A stretch of 64,000 nt of DNA. It comes from Hoplostethus atlanticus. Taxonomy: Eukaryota > Chordata > Actinopteri > Trachichthyiformes > Trachichthyidae. Position numbers and translations under genes: made by a program. The notes under the pieces are model-generated. The model ran no database searches, was not told where the DNA came from, and worked only from the letters and a program-made list of their open reading frames with translations. This document shows, piece by piece, positions 1 to 10,999 of the stretch; the stretch's first letter is position 1, and the number at the start of each line of letters is the position of its first letter. The DNA lies in the NCBI GenBank assembly GCA_034670405.1, contig JAXDDX010000352.1:62001-126000 (forward strand), written 5' to 3'.

Positions 1-2240
1 TGACACCTCACGAGGAAGCTTTCACCCTGTTCATCCTCTTGCAAGACATACTCACAAACATTCATTACTTCCATTTTCAACTGGCTTAGCTTTACGCAAA
101 CAATCACCCACGCAATTGTAACACAATTGTCTAATCAACTCCCAGTGCAAGTGTTGCCACCCTGTATGTTAATTCTGCATACTCAAAGTCAATTCTGTAC
201 ATGGGTTATGCAATCAATTGATATTTCATCTTAGCCAATGAAGGGAGCGGGGGAGCACGATAAAGACTGTCAATTATTGAAATGGAATATACGGTGAAGA
301 CATTGGCATTCTTGACAGATGCCATAATTTATGCAAAATTGTTCTCAGAGATGAATGGACCCTGTCGTTTTTGGTTAACAGGGTCCTGCTGTTGCTGCTT
401 GCCTATACTGGCACTGACCCTGAATACACCAAACCCCAGTAATTCCCCCTCTGTTGTAATTCACCCTGTTGTGCCCATAGAAAATCACCTCGTCTTGATA
501 TGGTTAAGTGAGTAGGCCAGGCTCATTACAAACCAACATCTGTACAGCATGGCAATATGTAAAAGGCTGTATCATTACTCCAATACAATACATCAAGTTA
601 TATCCAGTAATGCCATTTTATTTGTCTTGGGTCTGTGATGACTGTGGCCTGTGAAGGAAGCAGGCCACAGATCAATTTGAGAAAAGTGTGAGACCAGCAT
701 TATGGTCAGGTGTCTGTGTAGGTGTCACACACATACTGCTCAACCTTTAAGTAACAAAGTAACAACTTTGCAACTTCCCAGGCTTGAATGGAATGTTTTG
801 GAAAGGTTGGAAATACATTTGTTTAACTCACCTTGTGACATGTAAACACTGTGGGGGAAAATACAGTCTCTGCTTTTACCTGCTTTTCTCCTCCTTGCAC
901 TTCCATCTGTCTGGTGTTATGGCAAGTCATTTTGGCTGCATTGAGTTGCTTGCCCACCACCCCTTCATCTCGTCTGGAAAAGCAAGTGCTCCTGTGTTTG
1001 TCCATGATCAGAGGAACGAGAGTCCGGGTACAGCACAGGGTATAAGGGGAGGAGAATGTGTGGGAGCAGACAAAGAATTGGGCATATTTGAAGGCAATCT
1101 TTAACTGGCAAAGACCCCAGGTTACCACATATCTATGATATTAAGATTTAGCAGCTGAGAGGCAGTGCTCTGCCTTCACAAGACCTGCACTTGTTAATTT
1201 CTCCCCTCCTAACATCAGTTACTCTACCTCTCTCTCACTCTTGCTAGGCACTTCCTCTGGCTCAACTTTAATTAGTTGTACCAGGGATTGGATTGGAAAA
1301 GTTAGTGCTTTCTTCAGGTGATAAAACAGTAACTGCCCCTGAGGTCAGTCAGAGGTTAACAGAGTTGAAGTCAGCTGTGGACTCCTTGGGAATTTTGATC
1401 AGATTGAGGAGAAATGGAGCGAGGAGAAAACTGGGAGACAGGAGGATAGAGTGATAGGAGAAATTAGTCGTTTTCTCTTGAATTAATGGATGGGACCTAT
1501 CCAAGCGTGGTGCGTATGGTTCAGTACGGGGGGGCTGTGCAAACTTGCAACATTTTAACTTCGACATTCAACATCAATTGCTAATGAGTTGTAATTGTGT
1601 AGCCACAGAAAGCGATTGCAAATAGAGCACCAAGGACATCACTGACAATGACCTAGGTGTTTCTATAAGTAGCCTGATCATCAGCACCATGGACAGCACC
1701 TAATCGGACATTCAACATTGTAAAAATAAATTGGATACAATACATTGCTTTAGCCTAGAACATTGGACGTTAGAGTCCATCCAAATTAGATTTCTATTCT
1801 ATAAAAAGTTGTAGGCCTATCCCAACCAATAATCATGCCTATCGTGCTTTCCATATAAAAAATAAATATCAGACAATAGGCATAATGTTCAAGATGATAG
1901 CTTATATTCAAGGCAGTTAGCCATAATTTACCATGCACACTTAAGAACTAACAAAATGCTGTCTATAAAATACAATACCGGTCCACCCATCTGCCATTTC
2001 TATTTCTCTTTTCATAGTGCAAAGCTGTGTCATGTATAGGCATACGAAATAGGAAAACAAGTCCTGAAAGAAAAGATTAGAGGAGTATTGACATTTATGA
2101 GTCATTTTCATTAGCATTTCATTAAGTAAAAGCAAAATAAACAAACAAAAATATAGGTAAAAATAATCATCAGAATTAAATAAAGTTACTATTGGGGGTG
2201 GGATGTGAGTAGTCACTAAGATACTGCTGCTGCAAATATT
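1..2240. other. No gene recognised
   Basis: AT-rich single-copy-looking sequence. Reading frames are short (all about 130 codons or fewer), overlap one another on both strands and show no domain that I recognise. No terminal repeats or target duplications were noticed. It could be intergenic or intronic. Confidence 0.5.
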
Positions 2241-2248
2241 GTGTTGTC

Positions 2249-2335
2249 TATTGGTGCCTGTGGAGCCCCGGGGCAGAGAGGTAGCTCCAGAGGAGTTCAG
2301 CACCAGGGACAGCGCCCACTCCCACACAGAGGACA
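2249..2335 (+). other. Possible orphan exon, unidentified
   Basis: An open stretch reads as a polar, charged peptide (PVEPRGREVAPEEF... then STRDSAHSHTEDSS) and stops exactly before GTGAGA, which fits a 5' splice site. It is GC-richer than its surroundings. I see no strong acceptor in front of it and do not recognise the protein. An AATAAA-like signal follows near 2530. It may be an exon of a host gene or just a GC-rich repeat fragment. Confidence 0.18.
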
Positions 2336-2639
2336 GCTCGGTGAGAAGTGTAAGAGGAGTGAAACAGAGAGGGAGGGAGTGACAATTGTGCTGTGTTTAA
2401 TCCAACCTGCAGATACAGGAATTGGCTGGAGGTCGCCTAACCCCAAGGCACCGACGCACACCCCAAAGACCCCAGTTCAGGAGAACTTTCAGTACTCTTC
2501 ATGCCCACTCCTTCTCCCTCATGTTTTTCAATAAAAGACTGTTTAGGTTTGTACCACAACCTGAGCCTCCATGTGATTCTCCACCTAGTAACTCACCAAC
2601 TCAGAGCCAGGGTGCCACAGTGCCCATTTGGTAATTAAG

Positions 2640-3590
2640 TTTTTTTTGTTTATTGGAATTTTGCATTTTACAAATCGCATAATCAACATAATTCCAGTAT
2701 AATCCCCATTCCTCCCCTACTCCCCAACATATCACCCCCCCCCAGCATCCTCCCAAGATGACAAAAACAGTGACATAAAGCACAAATAAACACATAAGAC
2801 ATACCACGACCTCATTTAGATAGGCACAAACGACAAAAGAAAGAAATATAAAAATAAATAAAAAAATAGTAATAAAAAAATATTTTTTTAAAGTTTATAC
2901 TCATCTTTATCTTTATAAAAATAAGTTTTAGTTAGACTACTACAGTACTGCTCCAAACCAAGAAAGAATTAGGTTATGAACTCTCCCAGTCTGTTATTTG
3001 GGTTAGGTTGTCATAGTAGGTAAGAAAAGGCCTCCAGACTCTTTCATATTTATTTGCATTCCCCTTCACTGTAAATTAGATTTTTTCAAGATTCAAGTAA
3101 AACATAATCTCTCTAAGCCATCTTGTATGGGATGGTTGCACCGATCTCCTCCAGTTGTGGAGGATGAGACGTCGAACTAACAGAGTAGTAAAGGCAACCA
3201 CATTACACATTTCAGTCGGCCACACTGTCCTCAGGCCTCAATCCAAACAGGGCAATAATAGGAAGAGGTTCGATAGTCATATTATACATGTCGCTAAGGG
3301 TTTCAAAGACCTTCTTCCACAAAGTCTGAAGGCTTGCGCATGACCAAGGTAATGAAGTTTTTAAACTGCAGTCTCAATTTGTGTATTATTTTTTCCATTT
3401 CTCGAATCTCTCTTAATTTAGATAGCCAATACTCATGAGTCGGGGGCCGTATCTGGAGCCAGTTAAGAGTTATACCTTTCACAGCAGCAATTACTAGTAT
3501 TTGAAATATATAGATACTATATAGACACTCCATTAGCCCTTGTGTTGTGTTACCTACTTTTCTGTTCCTGGTCAAAAATGACCAACCCAT
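2640..3590 (-). mobile_element. L1/Tx1-like LINE 3' fragments, decayed
   Basis: On the minus strand the C-terminal part of a Tx1/L1-type ORF2 can be read in pieces. One is a W-K-x-V-F-E-T-L block followed by IEPLPIIALFG (about 3240-3330). The next is a block with LLVRRLILHNW and PSHTRW (about 3130-3200) and then W-RPFLTYY (about 3010-3030), with stops and frameshifts between them. A second related block with ITLNWLQIRPPTHEYW lies at about 3410-3480, upstream of the first, so two fragments or a rearrangement are present. This order of motifs is typical of the extreme C-terminus of fish Tx1 LINEs. The 3' side (2640-2900) is A/T-rich UTR-like sequence. Confidence 0.55.
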
Positions 3591-3740
3591 TATAACTGTT
3601 TATAAATCACGATACATAAATTATCACCTGATGTTGTATTAGATATTTTTATCAACTTTATTTCTAGTATTTATGACAAGTTTTGCACTTCCATTTGGAA
3701 CTTTTTACTTTTTATTTATGGATTATTTTGACTATAGCAA
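3537..3740 (-). mobile_element. piggyBac terminal region (3' side of the relic)
   Basis: The sequence starts CCCTTGTGTTGTG right after ATTAG. This is like the CCCT-starting termini of fish piggyBac elements inserted at TTAA, with the last target base changed. A short palindrome GGTCAAAAATGACC follows at about 3570, a common subterminal motif of such elements. The opposite terminus is not recognisable; near 5700 the sequence runs into another repeat. Confidence 0.5.
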
Positions 3741-3945
3741 ATGCCAGAGGAAACTACTGTGCTATTTATCACAGACTACTTTGTGTCAAAGTTTAGCCAT
3801 TTGTTTTGGAACCCTTTCAATTTTTTTAAAAGTGGCACAAAATACCATATTACTGAACATATTAGAGAACAACAGTAACAATAACAATATGAGTAACAAT
3901 AACAGAAACAGAAACAAGGTTCACAATCAACCAATCAACAATCAA

Positions 3946-5710
3946 TCAACCATTAGATGGTGGTTTTGTGTGTACTCGTGCACATGACTGACAATAGGTG
4001 ATGGTTTTTGCATGTACCTTGCAAATATGTACACTGCATTTTAGACACACGGTGCTGGTTTTGACATCTCTTGGTGCACACAGTGTGCATCTCTTCCTTT
4101 TGTCTCTTCTGTCTGTGACGGTTGTAGATCTTGGTTCTGGCCCTTGTATTTCTCTCACCAATCCAGCAGAATGATTGACCAACACTTACCTCGATAGGTA
4201 AATGCCTTTGTATTAGAGGTGCCACCATGGCTTTCCCCAGCTCTTCCAGGAATAGCCTCCTCTTGAAGGTCTTTCTCTGGTTCCAGCCTGGATTCACCTC
4301 CATCCACACCACAAAAGCATTGTAGGCCAACACATCTAGGATGTGCCATCGTGCTGTCATTCTTTTACATGTGCCAGTAACCTGCAAAAAACAATACAAG
4401 AATCAGTCAATAAAACACTGAGGACATACAAGTGATTATTGATTTATGTCTTGCATAGTAACATGTGAAACATTGAAATGTCTTCAATTTATCACGGTGG
4501 CAGACTGGGGGGAGGGAGTGGGTTAGCAGCCTTGATGCTTCGCGGCTGCCTGGCCGGGACGGAAGGGGAGGTGCGACAACAGAGGGAGACGGCGCCGAAC
4601 AACTGCCGTCGACACCGGGTCGTATATTATGTTGCTCTGTAGCAAATTAAACGGCCCTGCTGGCCCGTTAACTCTACCCTCCTGCCTGTGTCTCTGTCTG
4701 TCATGGACCCGGTAGCGTAGCAAGGTGCTACAATCACATCTAAAAACATATTTACATATTCAAATAAATAGAATGTACTCCATATTGTTCACAACTTCAA
4801 TGTGAAAAAGCATTTCAACAAACATCATATCTTATTTTTATAGGCTACATAAAATAATTTGGTAATAGAAAAACTTGTACTTGAGACTTGAAAGATAAAA
4901 AGTAGCATACATGTACCTTATCAAGGTTGTCGACTCCTTCTTTATTCTTGTTGTAGTCCAGGACAGCGTTGGGCTTCTTGTCCTCTCTAGTGCTCACAGT
5001 GGCATCCCTGTACAGAGTGGTCATCAGGAGGACATATTTATTTTTCTTTGGGCAGTACGACACAAGTGTGTGTGTATCGGTGAAGGCAAACTTGGATGAA
5101 AATCGATCCCTGTGCTTGGTGGTCAGCAGTGCAGGAGGAACCTCAGGCTTGTTCCTTCTGACCATCCCTATGGTCAGTTTTTTCCTTCGCAGCTCCTGGC
5201 CAAGAACATAGGAGGAAATGGTTGCATGTTATGTTGTGCCCCTGGAGACCTGCTGTCATTTCAAGGACCACTCGCTTGCCCTGATTATTTTCTGGAACAC
5301 CACCAGCAGGTTTGCCGGTGTACATCTACATATTCCATGCGTAGCTGGTTTTGGCATCACACGGTTTCGATTGGCTCTGCCAGGAACAGTTCGAAGCAGG
5401 ATTTTATGCCATCAACCCGGGATATGGTGTATCTTGATGGCCCTGGGGTAATCTTGATGACATTTTCAGCAGAGAATCGGCCTCTCCTCTCAGGTGGGGA
5501 TGAAGACCAGGACAAATTCCCATTCTTCGACTGGAATGTAACAGCAACCTCAGCAGGGCCCTCATCATCAGTTGATTGTTCCTCATCAGTTGTCTTATAG
5601 TCTGGATCATATTCAGTGTTGTCTTCAACTTCTAACACCTCCTCCTCTGCACTTTCATCCTGGACTCCTATTTTGCGGTATAAATGACGAATTTGTACAA
5701 ATAGAGCCCA
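3946..5710 (-). pseudogene. piggyBac transposase (PGBD-like), broken, with an intron
   Basis: The domains are read from high to low coordinate. First comes an acidic N-terminus (5357-5710) ending in FELF. Next comes CDAKTSYAWNM followed by a TAG stop and MYTGKP (about 5305-5360). Then GHNITCNHF, a one-base frameshift near 5212, and LGQELRRKKLTIGMVRRNKP and NKEGVDNLDK (4914-5200). The part between FELF and CDAK, normally more than 100 residues and carrying catalytic aspartates, is missing. After NLDK the frame meets GTACATG (donor). Coding resumes after TTTTTTGCAG (acceptor near 4383) with VTGTCKRMTARW, and ends in the Cys-rich tail (CTLC...CLKC...C...C, 3950-4080), itself frameshifted. The intron holds a solo LTR. 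An intron is unusual for a piggyBac and suggests a once host-expressed or intron-bearing family. It is now inactive. Confidence 0.8.
4496..4732 (-). mobile_element. Short LTR-like insertion (237 bp) in the piggyBac intron
   Basis: A GC-rich block is flanked by a perfect 5-bp direct repeat, ATCAC at 4491-4495 and 4733-4737. It starts GGTGGCAG and ends GGTGCTACA, so the CA end fits an LTR while the start looks mutated from TG. It contains TATATTAT and an ATTAAA-like motif. Coding frames across it are meaningless. It could also be another non-autonomous element with a 5-bp duplication. Strand is uncertain. Confidence 0.6.
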
Positions 5711-5740
5711 GGTTTAAAAATACCGGAATTCCCCTTTAAG
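5690..5740. repeat. Interspersed repeat fragment at the gene/piggyBac junction
   Basis: A stretch with CCGGAATTCCCCTTTAAG (on the plus strand) separates the start of the piggyBac frame from the last recognisable exon of the next pseudogene. The motif is familiar from dispersed fish repeats, but I cannot name the family. Confidence 0.35.
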
Positions 5741-5744
5741 TCCA

Positions 5745-7494
5745 CATGTAATGTTGAAGTTGGCTTCATGGGCATGAATAAGTCCTATGTGCATCAGTTT
5801 CATCAAGGTGAAAGTTCTCCTTCTGCATCTCAAATGTGGTGGGTATGCCAAATTAAACAAAGTACACACAGAAGGCTGCAATTATTCCCACCTCCACTCC
5901 TGTGCCCTGACACACCTCAGTGCCATCCACCTTCACCACAATTGGACTTCTCCTGGTAAAAGCCATTTTCCAGTCTTTGTCAAGCAACTGTACAGTTGAA
6001 AAAATATGAGTAGAATGTAAATAAGTTGGAAATTAAGCAGTAGTATTTATTTAAAAAAAAGCTAGATTACAAAAGTAGTAGCTACACACATTTATGGGAG
6101 CATCTACCCAAAATCTCAATTTACTGTGCTTTTTCTTTGATGAATCAGAGCATCATTAAGTGTATTTTGGTAGTTTATTATGACTAAAGACATGCCCTAC
6201 AGCCATCCCACCAACCCTATTCAAATGAGCTCTGAGTAGGTATTTAATAGCAAATAGCATACCTCTTCAAAAGTGATAAACTGATCCACCTTCTCTTTAA
6301 AGATGCAGGGAAGCAGGATTAGCGCTGCACGGAGGTCAATGTCTATAAAATAAGATCATAGCCAAAAAATGTCAGTCTGCTGCTTTTCCTTACTTTAAAC
6401 ATGTAGAGTTACATCCAGTCATGTTATTTAATTTATCCAAATAATTAAGGTTACTGTATCATCAAAAACAAGTCTTTCTCCCCTAAATAAAAATTGTCAG
6501 CTAGTGGGAAGGGTAAACCAAAGACCCTAAATACAGTAATTAATATTGGACACTCATTTCTAATACTTTGCTGACTATTTAACTGGCATGCATAACATTG
6601 AACTTTATAGTCTGTAAAACAATTTATATATATTTATTTTTACAATTGTAATTTTCAATTTGGGTAAGCATGGTTAGGTTAGCATGCAAACTTGCAAAAG
6701 CATTTTGTCATTACCAGGTAGATCCTCAGCATGCACCTCTTCTCTTGCTTCGATGTAGAATTTTGGCAATTGTGATTTTCCTTGAGCCAGTTTAAGAACC
6801 TTTGGCACAATACCGGTGAAGCCCTCAATGAAGCGGCGGCACATGTTGTTTGTTGTTGGGTGGATTCAGTCAACTTCATCGCACAACTGCAAATGGTTTT
6901 AAGACAAAGACCATTTTTCAGTATCAAACGTGGATCCATCAGCTCAGCTCAATATTAAGGCAATCTCTTTCAAATCGGGCTGGGCAATAATTCAATATTA
7001 TAATTGTTCGTTAGTATTATAATTTTATTTGAAAACTGACAAAATGAGGTATAAAACATTTGAAGGAATATTATTTGAAAAACAAAAATTCTAAAAAAAA
7101 AAACACCCTCCACAGTCTGTTCAACAGGACATTGTTGATGATATCATTTTTGTCGTCCAGCTCTAGTATCAAATCAAAGTTTTTTGCTACTAAAATATAT
7201 TTCAGTAAATATCTGTATTGAGTGCTATAATGAAAAGCTATCTTTCCATGAAAATGTAGTCTTTTGTTGTTGTTTTTTTTAACTTACCCCCATGGGTGAT
7301 CTTAAGAAAGGGTACTTCCTCAGTGTATCCTCCACAGTCATTCCATCTGCAATCTCCTTTCGTCTCCATGTAAATGTTCGGTGCATCCAGTCTTGAACAA
7401 GCAACGTGTCTGGTTGCATCTTGTTATACTGGGTATGCAAGACTGTCACATGATCCTCAATTGAGGATGGATCCTCACCAGGGACACATAGTTC
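5745..7494 (-). pseudogene. Unidentified multi-exon teleost gene, decayed
   Basis: Four exons can be joined on the minus strand. Exon A is 7288-7494 (after ATTGATAG, before GTAAGTT; contains EDHVTVLHTQYNKMQPDTLL and RRKEIADGMTVEDTLRKY). Exon B is 6715-6886 (after TTTGCAG, before GTAATG; TTNNMCRRFIEGFTGIVPKV). Exon C is 6263-6342 (after TTATAG, before GTATGC; IDLRAALILLPCIFKEKVDQ). Exon D runs from 5987 down to about 5745 (after GTACAG; IVVKVDGTEVCQGTGVEV). The phases match at every junction: 0/0, 1/1 and 0/0. Breaks are an in-frame TGA early in exon B and a one-base shift in exon D before NLAYPPHLRCRRRTFTLMK. The C-terminal block resembles uncharacterised teleost proteins, some labelled SAM-domain-protein-3-like, but I cannot give a function. 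Confidence 0.65.
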
Positions 7495-7904
7495 CTATCA
7501 ATGTGATGAGGGGAAAAAAGGAGGAGGGTTTTAAGCCTACAGTATTTGCTGTTTGTCTTTTGGTTAGTTAATATCAAGAAATTGTGTTTATATTATATTG
7601 ATATTAAAAGGTGCACAGTGAAACATTTTAGCCTGAGGTGTGTTGCAAGTCCAGCCCTACTTCCCCTCCGTTGGACAAATTCAAATTGGACAAATTCACA
7701 ACCCCTTGCTACTCTTCCTAGTTGTCTATGGAAAACCGAAAGGTCCACATAGACGCCAAAACGTCCCAAACATCATTAAAAAAAGGCCAATTTCAGGCAA
7801 ACAGGGCATGTAGGCTACACATAGGGTCACAGAAAGACCTAGACTGAGTAATACTGTCTTAGGCCAACTAAAGTGTGCAGTTACAGAAATCTACTCACCT
7901 CAGA

Positions 7905-7975
7905 CATTACATTACATTACATTACAGTCATTTAGCAGACGCTTTTATCCAAAGCGACTTACAATAAGTGCATTC
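7905..7975. repeat. Teleost dispersed repeat with ATTAC microsatellite
   Basis: Four ATTAC units lead into CATTTAGCAGACGCTTTTAT and CCAAAGCGACTTACA. This core occurs very widely in teleost genomes. I recognise the sequence but cannot assign the family with certainty. Confidence 0.6.
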
Positions 7976-9120
7976 AACATAGGTAGGCAACATAGGTATT
8001 TCACAACTAGCGCCTTAGCTACTTGAACGTATTCTGCATTGGTGGGGTACCTATGACAAAACAAGGAATGCAGTAAGGCATTTGGTGATTCCTATTCTAC
8101 CTACCAACCGCTGCTGAAACGGCTCAAACACATAACACTAGTGTAAAACTATCTGAAGGCCATGGTACTGTTCATGGGTAAATTTCTGAGGCAATAAAGA
8201 TGGGCAAATATTGCCTTCAGCACCTTTAATTGGTAACTGCGATAAAATCTGTATGGCTAACTTAGCATTATCTGTGTACCATGGCCTTTAGGATAGTCCT
8301 AAAACACTACCCCTTGATGATAAATTAGGCAAGCTAAATAAAACCTAAACTATCAATATCAGTCAGGCCAATGGTGCGATGAGACTTGGGATAGAAGGGA
8401 AAGGACAGAGAATAGTGCAGAGAGAGAGAGTGTTCTAACCTCACTTTCACAGTTCAACACTGCCTTTGCATCACCCGTGCATCAACAAGAAAATTGGTTA
8501 CCGTCTGGTTTGCAGGGTGTCAGCAGCGTCCTCGTCTCTGTGGTAACCATTGCGCAGTCGCAGTAGACAGGTAAACACACGCACGTGTTGGTCTGGACCC
8601 ATCGATGTCAGGAGGGCCATAGTGGAGTGTTCACAGTTCACCTCAGTGGAGATAGAGGGATAGGTCAATGTTTTGACTCACGTTGTTCTGGGAGCAGAGT
8701 AGAGTAGCAGCTGGCTTCTGACTTGGTTTTGAAGTCTTCTGGATCAGGTTACGTGAATTCGATCGGCCGTCTCAGCAAGATTCACTCTGGAGCTTGTCTG
8801 GTACTTGAGCTGAGAGAAGAGCTTTGAGCCAGGTTCATACTTAGTTACAGGACGGGCTGCGGGACGGGCTACAGGACGGTTGAGTTGAGTTTCTTGATGT
8901 TTCTTAATGTTTTTCCGCCTGAGTTTCTTGGACTTGCCCGTCCGCCTGTTGCAGGAGTTGTTCTCCTTTGTTCGTTCACGTTCGTGAGAGAGAGAGAGAA
9001 GGGCTGAGAGGGTTTTATGGTATGTCAGGAGGGTAGGTGTTTCCCTCATTTGCATGCATCAGTTTTACAACCTGATGACCAGTGATTCCCATTCCCTAAA
9101 ACTGTTGATGTCTCCTGCAT
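7976..9120. other. No gene recognised
   Basis: The longest frame, 8744-9055 on the minus strand, encodes a basic low-complexity peptide (RPVARPAARPV repeats) next to a GA-rich tract. It has no domain that I recognise and I see no reason to call it a gene. Confidence 0.45.
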
Positions 9121-9124
9121 ACAC

Positions 9125-10490
9125 TACACCTGGATGAAGAATTTATTTACCTTGATGATGATGTAAATATTTCTTTGATGTTCTTTATAACACACTGATT
9201 TATCAACCTTTCCATGCTCCTGAGCAGCAGGCATCAGATAACGTTATTGGAGTGATTAAAGAAATGGAAGATCAGATGGATATATCTGCTATTCGGCAAG
9301 TGGATTCCAACCCTGCCTCCAGTACCAGAGAGTACATCACTGGGGCCGAGCTACCTGCCATTCAGGACCTATATACCAGGCGGTGTCAGAGGAAGGCCCT
9401 GAAAATCACCCAGCCCACAGATTGTTCGCTCTGTTACTGTCGGGCAAACGGTACCAGAGCATTGGCTCTCGGACCAACAGACTCCGAGACTGCTTCTACC
9501 CCCAAGCCATAAGACTGCTGAACAGATGGCATCCCGGTGGATCTACTCCATCCTTTACCTGCATTGACTCTACGCACCTTACAGGCTCCACCACCCACCC
9601 CTGCCATTCATCCTTGACTTATACTTATATTTTTTGATATTTACATCTTGTATAATTGCCTTCAACTATACACAACTGCACTATTTGTCAGCCTGTACTC
9701 ATACACTTTATCCTGTACTTTATATATACTCTTTTTTTAAAATATATTTTTATTGTTATTATTCAACTTAATTTTGATTCTAGTGTCTTTTGCACTGTAG
9801 GTAGGGCTTGTAAGGGCATGTAATGGAATTGGAAGTGGGCTTGTTATGGACTGTCTTATTGATTTGTGGAGCACTTTCTATGCAACAAGAACCCATGGAG
9901 TGGAACCACATACAAGATCCCCACTTTGCATCATGCCTTTCAAGAAAGGGAGTGGAAAGCTGTCAGATGTATTATGGCCGTTGGATGGCAGAGATTTAAT
10001 TACCTACCTATACAACTGGCTCCGCCATTTCTTACTGAAGCCCTTTACATATCTTCACAAACCTGCAGCCTGATGGAGGCATTTTTCAACTATATTAGCA
10101 TCACTGACAAGGATGCACTTACAGAGGCTTTGAATGATTTCAAGGGGGCTGATATGGAAGAGCTTCTCACCATTCTGAGCAGTCACAACTGCACCACTCT
10201 ACCAACAGAATAAAACTTGCAAACATTGTTGTACCACATAAGGAGTTGGTACAACAGCCAGCATTTATAATTAAGTGCTGGAAGCCAGTCCTGAAAGGTC
10301 TTTGAGTGGTGAGGGGCTGGACAAGATCCTAACTGATCTTCAACCGAAGGCATCACAAAATTCATTCAGTTCCCAAGCTCAATGTCACCAGCAGAGACCA
10401 CGTCTTCATCTTCTTTGTCAGAGAAATTGATCAGAATGAGATTGGACTTTTCCTTAGGTTCTGCACAGGGTCTGACCTTTTTGTTACGGT
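9125..10490 (+). pseudogene. HECT-like teleost protein copy (G2/M E3-ligase-like family), decayed
   Basis: An upstream piece reads LDEEFIYLDDDVNISL and then QQASDNVIGVIKEMEDQM (9130-9290). After an interrupting LINE fragment, a second piece begins behind an acceptor-like TGCACTGTAG (about 9800) with GIGSGLVMDCLIDLWSTFY. It shifts frame near 9890 and continues SGTTYKIPTLHHAFQEREW, FNYLPIQLAPPFLTEAL, MEAFFNYISITDKDAL and HKELVQQPAFIIKCWKPVL. After more shifts it ends in HVFIFFVREIDQNEIGLFLR and FCTGSDL (about 10390-10480). This order is that of the C-terminal HECT-like region of a large teleost family annotated as G2/M phase-specific E3 ubiquitin ligase-like. At least three frame changes and stops (10211, 10307) make it non-functional. 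Confidence 0.6.
9320..9830 (+). mobile_element. LINE 3' fragment (L2/CR1 group)
   Basis: The C-terminal end of a LINE reverse transcriptase is visible: [20 protein letters not shown], then after a one-base shift LSGKRYQSIGSRTNRLRDCF and YPQAIRLLNRW. It matches the same region of the LINE copy at 45283-46530 ([27 protein letters not shown]). An AT-rich UTR follows to about 9830. It lies between two parts of the HECT-like relic and so probably inserted into it. It is 5' truncated. Confidence 0.65.
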
Positions 10491-10641
10491 CAGGTTGTCT
10501 TCTGGACCCAAAATGCAGACACAGACAATGGTTGTAGGGAAAAGAGGGTTTAAAGGGGGGTATTTTACTAATTTTACTAAAACCAGCTTCTGTGGTGTGT
10601 GTTTCAGTCTTCTCCATTGTAAAGAACAGGCTGTTTTGAGG

Positions 10642-10730
10642 GCGTGGAGGTTGTATGTAATGAGCACTGCTCTGATTGGCCGCCTCACCAATCAGTGCAG
10701 TGCTCATTACATTACATACAACCTCCACGC
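10642..10730. repeat. Near-perfect inverted repeat (hairpin)
   Basis: The left arm 10642-10679 and right arm 10688-10730 are reverse complements over about 38 bp, with one mismatch and one 5-base extra unit (TGTAA) in the right arm. The loop is about 8 bp. The arm sequence includes GGAGGTTGTATGTAATGAG. It could be the end of a foldback element or a cruciform-prone site. Confidence 0.85.
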
Positions 10731-10812
10731 AATCGCCTGGCGGAGGCGGAGAGCAGAGCGCTCATGCTGCTCAAGGTAAACAAATAAGCTTGACGCAGAA
10801 ATTTACCATAAC

Positions 10813-10905
10813 CATGGCGGCAGCTCCAGAACCAACACTGAGACCGTACATGTTTGAGCCAGAGTCTGACCCAGAATGGGAAGAGGCAGCTGAGGCGGTT
10901 CCACT
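10813..10905 (+). other. Possible 5' exon with acidic peptide
   Basis: An ATG in good context (ACCATGG) opens a peptide MAAAPEP then LRPYMFEPESDPEWEEAAEA. Similar acidic YMFEPESD-type N-termini occur in transposon-associated teleost proteins (for example those annotated P2X7-like), from memory and uncertain. No downstream exon or clear donor was found. Confidence 0.25.
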
Positions 10906-10999
10906 TAGTTTCTCAATGATAACAATTCTGTGTAATATTGTACTTTGTTTTGTGTATGTGGGTGTGTGAGCGACGCTCTCTGCTGTAGCCGGTCTGTTT

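Noticed and set aside
5112-5600. 162-codon plus-strand frame
   Set aside because: It is antisense to the piggyBac transposase relic, which explains the open frame.
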